Shown here in pieces: positions 17,859-27,480 of a DNA stretch of 64,000 nucleotides. Origin of the DNA: Mesorhizobium sp. B2-7-1 (GTDB lineage Bacteria > Pseudomonadota > Alphaproteobacteria > Rhizobiales > Rhizobiaceae); NCBI RefSeq assembly GCF_006440735.1, contig NZ_VFUA01000008.1, positions 1 to 64,000 of the forward strand, written 5' to 3'. The notes beneath the pieces are model-generated. The model was not told the origin of the DNA, ran no database searches, and saw only the letters and a list, made by a program, of their open reading frames with translations. The translations under genes were made by a program, and so were the position numbers. Numbering within the stretch: the stretch's first letter is position 1; every line of letters begins with the position of its first letter.

Positions 17859-19126
17859 AGCCCAACATACAATATCCGGCGGGCTGGAACTCAAAACGCT
17901 TGAAGTACGCTGCAAGCTATAACGACGAGGTCTTGCCTGAAAGTACCGACGATCTGACGGAGATCGATTACGTTGAGATTTCCGGGGTTTCTCTTGCCGG
18001 GGGCGTGGAAGAAGTCAACCGGCTGGCATTCTTCGAGGCACCGTCAAGAGCACGTCGAAAGGTCCGCAGCGGAGATATCCTCATATCAACCGTCCGCACC
18101 TACCTGAGGGCTATTGCTGCCGTTGACGTGGCGTCGGATGGCCTGATTGCCTCAACTGGCTTTTGCGTTGTCAGGCCACTCGATGGAATCGACTCGGCCT
18201 TCCTGGGGTGGGTCGCAAAGTCTGAGCCGTTTGTTTCTGAGGTTGTCGCGCGCTCCGTTGGAGTGAGCTACCCAGCTATAAACGCGAGCGACCTAGTCAC
18301 AATCGAAGTGCCACTCCCGCCGATCGATACCCAACGGCAAATTGCACGATTTTTGGATGAGAAGACGAAGCGGATTGACGCACTGATTGAGAGGAAACGC
18401 CTGCTTCTGGATCGGTTGTCCGAAAAGCGGCAGGCCGTCATCACCCACGCCGTCACCAAGGGTCTTAATCCCGCCGCGTTGATGAAACCCTCGGGTATCG
18501 ATTGGGTCGGCGACATCCCAGTGCATTGGGAAGTGCTGCCGTTGAAACGTGTATTAAGCAGTTCCACTTATGGCATCTCTGCTTCTCTGGAACCCGCTGG
18601 AGAGGTCGCAGTGCTCCGGATGGGCAACCTAGTCGATGGGGAAATCGACCTTGGCGATTTGCGATTTCTCGACGAGGTAGATGAGAGTCTACTGCTGGAG
18701 GCCGGCGACGTTGTCTTCAACCGCACTAACAGTCTTGATCTAGTCGGAAAAGCCTCGATTTTTCGGGGGAACGCAGACTTCCCGGTGTCGCTTGCGTCTT
18801 ATCTGGTCCGCTTCCGTTTCTCCGACAAATACCTTCCGCAGTACGCCAATTTCGTCATGGGGACGGAGGGCCTGCTAGCTTTTGCTCGCACGCTTGCTCT
18901 GCCGAGTATCGGTCAGGCAAATCTCAATCCATCGAGGTACGCGCAGATAGAATTCCCGATTCCACCCATAGCCGAGCAGTCGGGGATAGTGGACTATCTC
19001 ATGGAACAGACGAGCAGGTTTGCGGCGGTTTGGGACCGCATCGACGGATCGCTGCAACAATTGGCGGACTATCGAGCTTCGCTCGTCACCGCCGCCGTGA
19101 CTGGGGCCCTCGCGGAGTTACGATGA
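17855..19126 (+). CDS. hsdS: type I restriction-modification specificity subunit
   Basis: A 423-residue HsdS with two target-recognition domains. The first half ends in PPIDTQRQIARFLDEKTKRI followed by the long coiled-coil spacer IDALIERKRLLLDRLSEKRQ, and the second half repeats the scheme with PIPPIAEQSGIVDYLMEQTS. The subunit sets the bipartite recognition sequence of the methyltransferase and nuclease complex. The ATGA overlap with the next gene (19,123) indicates translational coupling. Confidence 0.95.
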   Translation: MKPNIQYPAGWNSKRLKYAASYNDEVLPESTDDLTEIDYVEISGVSLAGGVEEVNRLAFFEAPSRARRKVRSGDILISTVRTYLRAIAAVDVASDGLIASTGFCVVRPLDGIDSAFLGWVAKSEPFVSEVVARSVGVSYPAINASDLVTIEVPLPPIDTQRQIARFLDEKTKRIDALIERKRLLLDRLSEKRQAVITHAVTKGLNPAALMKPSGIDWVGDIPVHWEVLPLKRVLSSSTYGISASLEPAGEVAVLRMGNLVDGEIDLGDLRFLDEVDESLLLEAGDVVFNRTNSLDLVGKASIFRGNADFPVSLASYLVRFRFSDKYLPQYANFVMGTEGLLAFARTLALPSIGQANLNPSRYAQIEFPIPPIAEQSGIVDYLMEQTSRFAAVWDRIDGSLQQLADYRASLVTAAVTGALAELR

Positions 19127-19734
19127 CGCTGGATGCACCGACATACTTCGGGCATTTGCGTGCCTACATGAACGATCGCTATGTCGTTCACGACGGCACG
19201 GGCGGCGAAGTCGTTCTTACCGAGAAATACTTCCCGCCCACGGGGACGCGCTCCAAAACGCGGCGCATCCGCTTGCTCCTGCCCGGTCAGGGATTGGCTT
19301 TCAAGCTGGATCACGATCAAGTCGAATCGCAGCGCAAGAAATCCAAGCCGCCGCTGTTCCACTTCCTCAATGACAACGCCAAGCCGTGGTCTAAGCGCTG
19401 CGATTTCGTGATTTTCTACACGAAGGGCCCAGCCTTTCATGCGGATTGTATCGAGTTCAAATCCAAGAGTCTGACAGCCGAAAAAATTGTTCCTCAGCTT
19501 AAGGCGGGTTTGAGTTGGGTGAGAACGCTCAAGCGCACCGTCGAGCACTATACCGGCGATACTCGGAAAATCAGGGTGCGAAAGTTCGTATTCGCTGAGA
19601 ACGACAGTCCCGGAGCTTATCTCGACGCGAACAGACAACTCAACGCAGATCCGTCCATTCGCTACTACCATTTTGCCGAGGTGCAAGGTCAGTCCCTAGC
19701 AGCGTTGCACAACACCTCAGTGCAGGAGATTTGA
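19123..19734 (+). CDS. PD-(D/E)XK-like small protein inside hsd operon
   Basis: A 203-residue protein of no family I recognise. It contains CDFVIF (Asp94) followed 17 residues later by IEFKSK (Glu111, Lys113), the spacing and wording of a PD-(D/E)XK nuclease core on two beta strands. Upstream is a Lys/Arg-rich stretch (QRKKSKPP) and a PLFHFLNDN segment. Its start overlaps the hsdS stop (ATGA) and it ends 3 bases before hsdR, so it is co-translated with the restriction subunits. It may be an accessory nuclease or a restriction-alleviation factor. Nuclease function is inference from the motif. Confidence 0.7.
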   Translation: MTLDAPTYFGHLRAYMNDRYVVHDGTGGEVVLTEKYFPPTGTRSKTRRIRLLLPGQGLAFKLDHDQVESQRKKSKPPLFHFLNDNAKPWSKRCDFVIFYTKGPAFHADCIEFKSKSLTAEKIVPQLKAGLSWVRTLKRTVEHYTGDTRKIRVRKFVFAENDSPGAYLDANRQLNADPSIRYYHFAEVQGQSLAALHNTSVQEI

Positions 19735-19737
19735 GCC

Positions 19738-22700
19738 ATGTCCGGTCATACCGAATACGACTTCGAGACAGCGATTGAAGCTGGGCTGGTCGGTATGGGC
19801 GGCTATGCGGTGCGTGGCGCAAGCACCTATGATGAGGCGTTAGCGCTCTTTCCCGATGATGTGATCGGATTCCTGAAAGACAGTCAGGCCGCGAAATGGG
19901 GGCAGCTTGAAGCGCTGCTCGGGACCACGACGCAATCGACCGTACTCGAAAGCCTCGTCAAGGAACTCGATATCAAGGGCGCGCTGCACGTCCTGCGGCA
20001 CGGCTTCAAATGCTATGGCAGGAACTTCCGGCTGGCCTATTTCCGGCCTAACTCGGCGATGAACCCTGAGGCAGCCGAGGCTTATGCCCACAACCGACTG
20101 ACCGTCACGCGGCAGGTTGCGTTCATCTCCGCTATGAAGAAGGCAGACGGCAAGAACCGGCGGTGTATCATCGACGTAACGCTAGCTGTGAACGGCCTGC
20201 CCGTGGCAACGGCGGAACTGAAAAGTAATCTTGGGAGCAGTCCACAACGTGCCGCTGACGCGATCAAGCAGTACATGGAGCATCGCGACGAGCGCGATTT
20301 GCTATTCGCCTTCAAAAGACGCGCACTGGTGCATTTCGCTGCCGATCCCGATGAAGTGTGGATGACTACACGGCTCAAGGGCAAGGAAACTATCTTCCTC
20401 CCTTTCAACCGGGGCAATAATCATGGCGCTGGCAATCCGCCTGTCGAGGGCAACTGGAAGACCCACTACCTCTGGGACGAGGTTCTACAGGCCGATAGCC
20501 TGCTGGATATCCTGCAACGCTTTATCCATCTGGAAGTCAAGGAGCGGCAGGTCAGGACCGACAAGGGCGTGCGGACCATCCGCAAGGAAACGATGGTTTT
20601 CCCGCGCTACCATCAGCTCGACGCGGTGCGAAAGCTCACCGCACATGCACGGGCGAATGGATCAGGTCGGAACTACCTGGTTCAGCACTCCGCCGGCTCT
20701 GGAAAATCCAACTCCATCGCGTGGCTCGCACACCGGCTGTCGAGCCTGCACGACGCCAATGATCAGAAGGTGTTTCATTCAGTCGTGGTTGTCACCGACC
20801 GGCGCATACTCGACCAGCAATTGCAGAACACGATCTACCAGTTCGAGCACAAGACTGGCGTAGTCGAGAAGATCGACGAGGACACCCAGCAGCTCGCTCG
20901 TGCGCTGTCGAACGGGACGCCAATCGTAATCACCACGATCCAAAAATTTCCCTTCATCTCGCAGGCGCTGTCCACCCTGGAAGGTAAGGGCACAGGAGTA
21001 AAGATCGATACTGCGGGCAAGCGCTTCGCGGTGATTGTGGACGAGGCGCATTCTTCGCAGAGCGGCGAGACAGCTACTGCGCTAAAGGGAATGCTGAACA
21101 GGGATGGAATCGAGGCGGCGATTGCCGCTCAGATGTCGGACGAAGAGGACGACGGTCTATCCGATGACGCCAAGGGCGCCATGCTACGCGACGCGTTGAA
21201 GCGAGCTCGTCAGCCGAACCTCAGCTTCTTTGCCTTTACCGCCTCACCAAAGTTCAAAACCAAGACGCTGTTTGACGAGCCGGGGCCATCTGGTACGTCA
21301 CCATTCCACGAGTACTCCATGCGGCAAGCCATTGGGGAAGGCTTCATCATGGACGTGCTCTTGAACTACACGACCTTCAAACGCTTCTTCGGACTCATTA
21401 AGCAAGTTGAGAATGATCCCGAAGTGCCGCGCAAGAAAGCCGCGAAGGAGTTGACCCGATATCTTGAATTGCATCCGGTCAACATCAATCAAGTAGTCTC
21501 CGTCATAGTGGAGCACTTCCGTCTCTACGTTTTGCACGAGCTTGGCGGACGGGCCAAGGCGATGGTCGTCACCGGCTCGCGTCTAGCTGCCGTCAAATAC
21601 AAGTTGGCGTTCGATCGCTATATCAAGGATCACGGATATACCGGCATCCGCTCGCTGGTCGCCTTCTCCGGCACAGTGGAAGACCCAGAAGACCCAGGCT
21701 CGTCCTACACTGAAGTGTCGATGAACGACGGGCTGGCCGAAAGTGAGCTGCCCGAAACTTTCGAGCGCGACGACTACCGCGTCCTTTTGGTCGCCGAGAA
21801 GTACCAGACGGGGTTCGACCAGCCGCTCTTGCAGACCATGTATGTGGTTAAGCGGCTCGCCGGGGTACAGGCGGTGCAGACGCTATCTCGCCTCAACCGG
21901 ATGGCTCCGGGCAAGGCGCGCACCTTTGTGCTCGATTTCGCTAACGAGGAGGAGGATATCTACAAGGCGTTCAAGCCCTACTACGAGGCAACGCCAATCG
22001 GCGAGAACGCCGATCCGCACCGCCTTTCCGAATTGCAACATAGGTTATTGGGATGGGCGATCTTCGCGCCCGATGATGTAAACGCCTTTGCTGAGGTTTG
22101 GTACCGAGGCAAGCGCGATCATTCCGCCACAGATCACCGACTAATGAACGCAGTGCTCGATTCTGTTGTGCAGCGGTTCGTTGATAAAGAACAGCCTGAG
22201 CAGGACGAGTTTCGGGGCCAACTGACCGCGTACCGGAACCTCTACGCCTTCCTTTCCCAGATCATCCCCTACCAGGACAGCGAGCTCGAAAGGCTCTATG
22301 CCTTTGTTCGTAACCTGACCGCTAAACTTCCTCCGCCTGGCGATGGCCACGCCTTTGCGCTGGAAGACGAAGTGGCGCTTCGCTTCTTCCGTCTCCAGCA
22401 GATGACCGAAGGTTCAATCGATCTAGGTTATGGTGAAGCCACCCCGCTGAAGGGACCTACGGACGTTGGCACGGGAGGCTTCACGGAAGAGGGCGTCGCG
22501 CTGTCCACGTTGGTTGCGAAGCTAAACGAACGCTTTGGCACCAATTTTACCGAGGCCGATCAATTATTCTTCGATCAAATACGTGCGAGCGCGGAAGCGG
22601 ACGATAAGATCGTCGAGGCCGCAAAGGCCAACAACCTGGCCAATTTCTCATCCTATTTCGAACGGATGCTCGATGAGCTCTTCATCGACCGTATGGAGGG

Positions 22701-22815
22701 CAATGAGGAAATCTTCTCGCGTGTTATGACGGACAAGGAGTTCCGGTCGGCGGCCCACGAGTATCTTGCGCTCGAAATCTTCCGGCGAGTACGTGATCGG
22801 CAAAAGGCCGATTGA
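19738..22815 (+). CDS. hsdR: type I restriction endonuclease subunit
   Basis: A 1025-residue HsdR. Its N-terminal nuclease domain has a PD-(D/E)XK site (IIDVT with Asp146; AELKS with Glu160 and Lys162). The SF2 translocase motor has Walker A HSAGSGKSN around 318-325, DEAH at 435-438, FAFTASP (motif III) and QTLSRLNRMAPGK (motif VI). A C-terminal helical domain completes it. It cleaves unmodified DNA after ATP-driven translocation. Its stop is only 13 bp from the tRNA-Arg 3' half at 22,829. Confidence 0.95.
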   Translation: MSGHTEYDFETAIEAGLVGMGGYAVRGASTYDEALALFPDDVIGFLKDSQAAKWGQLEALLGTTTQSTVLESLVKELDIKGALHVLRHGFKCYGRNFRLAYFRPNSAMNPEAAEAYAHNRLTVTRQVAFISAMKKADGKNRRCIIDVTLAVNGLPVATAELKSNLGSSPQRAADAIKQYMEHRDERDLLFAFKRRALVHFAADPDEVWMTTRLKGKETIFLPFNRGNNHGAGNPPVEGNWKTHYLWDEVLQADSLLDILQRFIHLEVKERQVRTDKGVRTIRKETMVFPRYHQLDAVRKLTAHARANGSGRNYLVQHSAGSGKSNSIAWLAHRLSSLHDANDQKVFHSVVVVTDRRILDQQLQNTIYQFEHKTGVVEKIDEDTQQLARALSNGTPIVITTIQKFPFISQALSTLEGKGTGVKIDTAGKRFAVIVDEAHSSQSGETATALKGMLNRDGIEAAIAAQMSDEEDDGLSDDAKGAMLRDALKRARQPNLSFFAFTASPKFKTKTLFDEPGPSGTSPFHEYSMRQAIGEGFIMDVLLNYTTFKRFFGLIKQVENDPEVPRKKAAKELTRYLELHPVNINQVVSVIVEHFRLYVLHELGGRAKAMVVTGSRLAAVKYKLAFDRYIKDHGYTGIRSLVAFSGTVEDPEDPGSSYTEVSMNDGLAESELPETFERDDYRVLLVAEKYQTGFDQPLLQTMYVVKRLAGVQAVQTLSRLNRMAPGKARTFVLDFANEEEDIYKAFKPYYEATPIGENADPHRLSELQHRLLGWAIFAPDDVNAFAEVWYRGKRDHSATDHRLMNAVLDSVVQRFVDKEQPEQDEFRGQLTAYRNLYAFLSQIIPYQDSELERLYAFVRNLTAKLPPPGDGHAFALEDEVALRFFRLQQMTEGSIDLGYGEATPLKGPTDVGTGGFTEEGVALSTLVAKLNERFGTNFTEADQLFFDQIRASAEADDKIVEAAKANNLANFSSYFERMLDELFIDRMEGNEEIFSRVMTDKEFRSAAHEYLALEIFRRVRDRQKAD

Positions 22816-22828
22816 TGGCCTAGTCAAC

Positions 22829-22873
22829 TGGCGCACCCGACAGGATTCGAACCTGTGACCTCTGCCTTCGGAG
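22829..22873 (-). pseudogene. 3' half of the split chromosomal tRNA-Arg(CCG), attL
   Basis: On the minus strand this is the anticodon loop, variable loop, T-arm, acceptor 3' strand and encoded CCA of a tRNA-Arg(CCG). Homology stops abruptly after the ctccgaagg anticodon-loop sequence. Joined to 60,471-60,511 through the shared 11-bp core (22,863-22,873), it gives a complete 77-nt tRNA with a perfectly paired CTGCC/GGCAG anticodon stem. It is therefore one end of the target gene split by the island. Confidence 0.9.
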
Positions 22874-23005
22874 CAATTTAGAGTAGCCCTCCGAAAAACG
22901 CGAGAGGGTACGCCATGGCGCGCTATCTATCTGATACCGCTAGACTTTCTGGAAGGACGCTTCCACGATCCTATCCGAACCTACGCTACGATTTCCGCCC
23001 GCGTG

Positions 23006-23024
23006 CTTACGTGGTGCTTACGCG
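23006..23024 (+). repeat. left arm-type repeat (candidate integrase-binding site)
   Basis: The sequence cttacgtggtgcttacgcg matches 60,352-60,370 (cttacgcagtgcttacgcg) in 17 of 19 positions, in the same orientation. It is itself an imperfect tandem of CTTACG. Its position between attL and the integrase start fits an arm-type binding site. The words 'atttccgc' also occur beside both copies. Confidence 0.65.
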
Positions 23025-23053
23025 AGAGATCGGGGCCGATCGGATGAAATTCC

Positions 23054-24406
23054 ATGACTAAGATCACAAAACGGATCGTCGACGCCGCAACTTCCCGCGA
23101 AAAAGATTACGTCATATGGGATGACGAACTACCCGGTTTTGGCCTCCGCGTCTTCACCTCCGGTAAGCGGAGCTACGTCATTCAGTACCGCGCCGCCGGA
23201 CGCTCGCGTCGCTACACAATCGGCCTCCATGGAGTGTGGACACCAGAAACAGCACGCCAAGAGGCGAAGGTCCAATTCGGCCGCGTCGCCAGCGGTAACA
23301 ACCCCGCAGAAGAACGGCAACTCGACCACCAGGCGATCACGGTGAAGGAACTCTGCGCCCTCTACATCACGGATCTCGAAGCAGGTCTTATCCTTGGGAA
23401 GGGTGGCCGTCCGAAGAAATCCACGACCGTTGGCACCGACACGGGCCGCATCAACCGACACATCATCCCGCTCATCGGCACGCGACGGGTCAAGGATCTC
23501 ACGAAGGCCGACATCAACAAGGTTCTCAAAGACATCATGGCCGGGAAGACACGCGCCTCGGTCAAAACCGCCAAGCTGCGTGGCAAAGCGATCGTACGGG
23601 GTGGCGCAGGGACAGCGACCCGGACTGTCGGGTTGCTAGGCGGCATCCTCACATACGCCGTCGAGACCGGCATCATCGAACACAGCCCCGCGCATGGTCT
23701 GCGCAAACCAAAGGATCAGGTCCGTGATCGGCGGCTCACCGAGGACGAGTATCGAATTCTCGGCAAGATGCTCCGCGAGGCTGCCGGCAATGAGAAATAT
23801 GCGATGAGCGTGGAGATCATTCGCCAGATTGCGCTCACGGGCTGCCGCCGGTCCGAGATGATAGAACTCATGTGGAGGGAGGCAGACACCGACTCCAGTT
23901 GCTTGCGTCTCATCGATAGCAAGGAGGGAGCCTCGATTCGTCCGATTGGTCTCCCGGTCGTCGAATACCTCGAGGAGCGAAGAAGAGACCACTCCGGTAC
24001 CTATGTGTTCCCCGGTCCCCGAATGGAGGATGGTGCCTTTGGCGGCTTCGCAAACCACTGGGAACAGATATTCAAAGGCTCTCCGCTGGCGGATGTGACG
24101 CCCCATGTCCTGCGCCACAGCTTCGCCAGCATCGCCAACGATCTCGGCTTCACCGAAGTGACGATCGCCGCGCTGGTCGGCCATTCGAAGGGCTCGGTCA
24201 CCAGCAAATACATCCACACGCTCGACACCGCCCTCGTGATGGCGGCGGACACCATATCGGGATACATCCAAGGTCTGCTTGACGGAATCGAGTTCAAGCA
24301 AACCGCCTATGCGCTCGACCGCGCGTCGCGCAAGGCCGCTCTGGCCCGGTTCCTTCTGCAAGCGGCAAGCGACCCTGAGAGCGCCCAGGCGCAACTCGCA
24401 GCATGA
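23054..24406 (+). CDS. int: tyrosine recombinase (island integrase)
   Basis: A 450-residue phage/ICE-type integrase. Residues about 1-95 form the DUF4102-like arm-binding domain (GFGLRVFTSGKRSYVIQYR), about 100-210 the core-binding domain, and about 230-430 the catalytic domain. Catalytic residues are visible as Arg in LTGCRRSEMI, HVLRHSF (His-x-x-Arg), GHSKGSVTSKYIHT (His and the nucleophile Tyr). It sits next to attL and should excise or integrate the island at the tRNA-Arg anticodon loop. The Lys-rich linker at about residue 170 is unremarkable. No excisionase gene was recognised beside it. Confidence 0.95.
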   Translation: MTKITKRIVDAATSREKDYVIWDDELPGFGLRVFTSGKRSYVIQYRAAGRSRRYTIGLHGVWTPETARQEAKVQFGRVASGNNPAEERQLDHQAITVKELCALYITDLEAGLILGKGGRPKKSTTVGTDTGRINRHIIPLIGTRRVKDLTKADINKVLKDIMAGKTRASVKTAKLRGKAIVRGGAGTATRTVGLLGGILTYAVETGIIEHSPAHGLRKPKDQVRDRRLTEDEYRILGKMLREAAGNEKYAMSVEIIRQIALTGCRRSEMIELMWREADTDSSCLRLIDSKEGASIRPIGLPVVEYLEERRRDHSGTYVFPGPRMEDGAFGGFANHWEQIFKGSPLADVTPHVLRHSFASIANDLGFTEVTIAALVGHSKGSVTSKYIHTLDTALVMAADTISGYIQGLLDGIEFKQTAYALDRASRKAALARFLLQAASDPESAQAQLAA

Positions 24407-24445
24407 CGCCGGCGGGCAAACGCGCGCGAAGGGGACACCGAACAG

Positions 24446-25458
24446 ATGGTGCGCGACACTGGTCAGACGGACAAGACGACCACGAGGTTCCTGCTCGACT
24501 CCAACATCTGGCGGTATGTGCTCGATGCTGGAGCCCAAGGCGCGTTGTTGCGCGCCGCAAACAGCAGTTCCGTGATTGTCCAAGTTGCACTGGTCTACGA
24601 AGCCCTGCGACTGCGGGATGTGCCCCTGCGAAACCGGCTCATCTCGCTAATGACAAACCAGCGGTTCGAGCGTCTCATGCCGGAAGCATATAGCGAATCG
24701 ATGGAGATCCTTGACGAAGTTCGGCGGCTCAGACCGGAGTGGCTGAGGCCTTCTCCGCATCAGGCGTTCTTCACCCGCAGCCGCAACGATTGGTCGCGAA
24801 AAATGGGCGGGTTCTGGGTGCGGTGCGCACGGTCGCCCGAGACGGAAGCTCTCCGCGTGCAGATGGCGGAAGGCTCTTTGCTGACACAGGCTGCCGAGCA
24901 AATCAGGGGTGCACGCAAGGAAATGATGGAGGTGGGCTGGAAGGTCAACCCCTCGATGGACAAGACACTTGCATCGCCGCTCCGCCCCGTCGCGGGCTGG
25001 AACGGCGAGATGGTGGAGGCGTGGCGCATCGAGAGTTGGAACGGCGTCACATATGCGTTGTCTCGCCCAGGTCACCCTACTGGATTTCCCCGTTCGTTGA
25101 ACTCGACGATGGCCTATTGCACAGTGCGGCGTGGGTAGAGTTTTGGTTGCATCTGGCGAGCGCCGAAGCCCTTGGCCGGCAGTGGATGCGATGGGCACAT
25201 TCGTTCGCGCAGCGATTTCGCAAGGTTACAGATGGGTTCGGCGCAGACAATCAACTGTTCACGTACCTCCTCGAAACGGACGTCGTGATCAGCGCGGACA
25301 AGGCATTCCTCGCGATCCTGGACGAGTGCCGCCCATATGCACCGCGTTCGCTGCCGGTCGGGCGCCTTGTCGCCGCCGGGATGCCCGGAGTCGAGTCGGT
25401 CCTCAGCCTTCTGCAGACACATCCGAGAGGCGGCGACAGCAACTCGATATTCGCCTAG
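24446..25458 (+). pseudogene. PIN-domain protein, frameshifted
   Basis: The first frame (24,446-25,138, 230 aa) begins with FLLDSNIWRYVLDA, the first acidic residue of a PIN-like ribonuclease, with VYEALRL as a possible second. The C-terminal PIN part, LLETDVVISADKAFLAILDE, is in another frame that ends at 25,458. The change of frame lies between about 25,050 and 25,085. Joined, the product would be about 337 residues. Either the gene is inactivated, a sequencing slip occurred, or recoding takes place; no obvious slippery heptamer is present. No antitoxin-like partner precedes it. It ends by overlapping the stop of the convergent helicase gene. Confidence 0.65.
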
Positions 25459-27465
25459 CCAGCGGCGAGTTGGACCTCGGCAACGCCTGGTTCGACGATC
25501 CAATCAACAAAGTCGCGCCTTTTCGCGTGCACCTTTGCCAGCGCGTTCCGAACAAAACTGTCTTGCGGATTGACGTTTATCACGAGGGTGTCGATCGCGC
25601 GCGTGAGCGGGATCATCACCCAACGGGACGCGTGCTGCGCGGCCGATTCCTCGGCCGTGCGATAGAGGTCATCAACGACGTGATCTTCGGAGAACCACTG
25701 ACTGCGCTTGTAGTCCCACAGCGTGTCGAGCTGGAAATTTATGACCGTCCAACCCTCGAGCCCACGGCAGGAGTCGTATTGTACAAACCGCAGTTGATCG
25801 CGGTGGGTGGGAAAATGCTCGCGAACATCCCGGCTTGTTCCGTCCCACACCATGCCGCCGCTGCGCTCATAGATTGCGGCGGGTCGGCACAATTGGCCCA
25901 ACGGCCCAGCCGGCACCATGACGGGGGAAACACAAGCGAGCATATCGACGGGCGCGTTTCCAAGTGCGCGCGCATCGTCACACCAGGCTCGCAAGAGTTC
26001 TGGCCTGCTGGCCAAATCGCCCTCTACGACAAGCACTCGACCGCCAGGGGCATCGCTATTCGGTTCGAGATCCCAATCATCGATACCGAGACCTGCCGCC
26101 ATGTCTCTGACGAAGGCGGCAAGGTTGGCCTTCATGCGCATGCAGCGCGTCAGCCGTCTCGCCCGCAGCGACATCTTCGGAACACCCTGCGACCAGTCGG
26201 CCACCGATTCCCGCACATACTGATCAACGCCATCTGAGACCGTCAGCCGCTCTGGCTCGTAGAGGTGGCGCAGGATTGCGATCTCGTCGGCCGGCCAGTC
26301 CTGCCCCTCATCGACAAACACCAGGTCCCAGTCAAAATCGGCACCATGCTGCATCATAAGCGCGTCGAGATCAGCGCGGCTAACGGTGCCGGATTGGAGG
26401 TAGTCGAGCAGCGCCGCCTTGTGTTCGTCGAAGCGTTCCAGAAAGCCGTCGTAGCTGTTTATGATGCCGAGTTGACGCATCACGCGGCCAAAGAACGCGT
26501 GAACTGTGTCGATCGCGATCCCCCCCTGTTTCCAAGCTCTTGGGGACACCGAGCAACGCCATGGTGCGCCGCAGGTCGGCAACGAGCGCCTTGTTGAAGG
26601 TGAGCAGCAAGGATCGTTGCTGCCGCACTTCATAGGCCCGATATGCCATTTGCAGGAGGATGACGGTCTTGCCCACGCCACCGCGTCCCTTGAGGATCAC
26701 CTGGCGCTCGCCGAGATCATCAAGCCACGCATCGGACATCGCGCGCTTGGCGATCATATCCATGCGGCGGCGATCGAGTGGCGTCGGCTCGAGCGTGTCG
26801 AAGAGTTCGAACTCCGTGGACAAGAGGCGCTCGAACACCTCCCCCGCGCCAAAGACCAGGTCCACGCGATTTCCATTGCGGTAAGGCCGTGCGATCTGCC
26901 CGAGCACGTTCAGCACGCGCTCGAAGCTGGCATCGCCGCCGAGGCAATTGTGCGGTCGCTTCGGCAGATCGCTTTCGCGTAGGCCGGTAAAGAGGATCAG
27001 GTCCTGAACGTGGATTTGATCGAGGCCATGCCGTCCGAGATACTTCTTGAACTCGAACATCTGCAGCCGGTTTTTTTCGGTCACGCACTCCCAGGTTGCT
27101 CTGCCGTTTCGAATGTAGCGGACCGATGCGACCTTGCCGTCGAAGCGTACCCCCGAAGCATCGTGGGATTTGACTTCGATCACCAGCGCGAAGTTGCGGA
27201 CGCTTGCCGCTTTGGGGACGAACGGCTCCATATCGCGCGGGTAGAATTTCCACTCGACATCGAAGGCACGCGGCGAGGCAAACTGGCCCACAACGATAAG
27301 GTCGAGATCCTCGACCTTATATCCGTACATCTTGAAGCCGACGAAGATCTTGACCACGTCCTCGCGGCTCTGCGCCAAATCAGGCCAGAGCTTGAGAAGC
27401 AACCGCCGCACGTGAAGTGCCGCCTCGTATTCCTGCCCCTCCAAAACGCCTAGAATCTCAATCAC
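25455..27465 (-). pseudogene. NERD-like nuclease domain + UvrD-type helicase, broken at a G7 tract
   Basis: The upstream frame (start 27,465) carries an N-terminal nuclease-like domain (FALVIEVKSHDASGVRFDGK, as in NERD/restriction-like folds) and Walker A LKGRGGVGKTV at about residue 275. The downstream frame (to 25,455) carries the rest of an SF1 helicase: VFVDEGQDWPADEI (Walker B), CRGLEGWTVINFQLD, and VMIPLTRAIDTLVI. The two frames join at seven Cs on the plus strand (26,520-26,526). With six bases the reading would run continuously as ETGGIAIDTVHAFFG, giving about 669 residues. It is last in a four-gene operon, 15 bp after the DruE-like gene. It may be a frameshift pseudogene, a contingency (phase-variable) tract or an assembly error. 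Confidence 0.72.
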
Positions 27466-27480
27466 GCCCTCGGCTCCTTC

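Noticed and set aside
15597..22815. Type I RM operon as part of the same island
   Set aside because: It lies outside the left core site at 22,863. It may be an older acquisition at the same tRNA 3' end, but no second boundary was found to its left, so it is not included in the island.
23636..24583. Minus-strand frame opposite the integrase C-terminus
   Set aside because: No recognisable domain; composition typical of an antisense frame.
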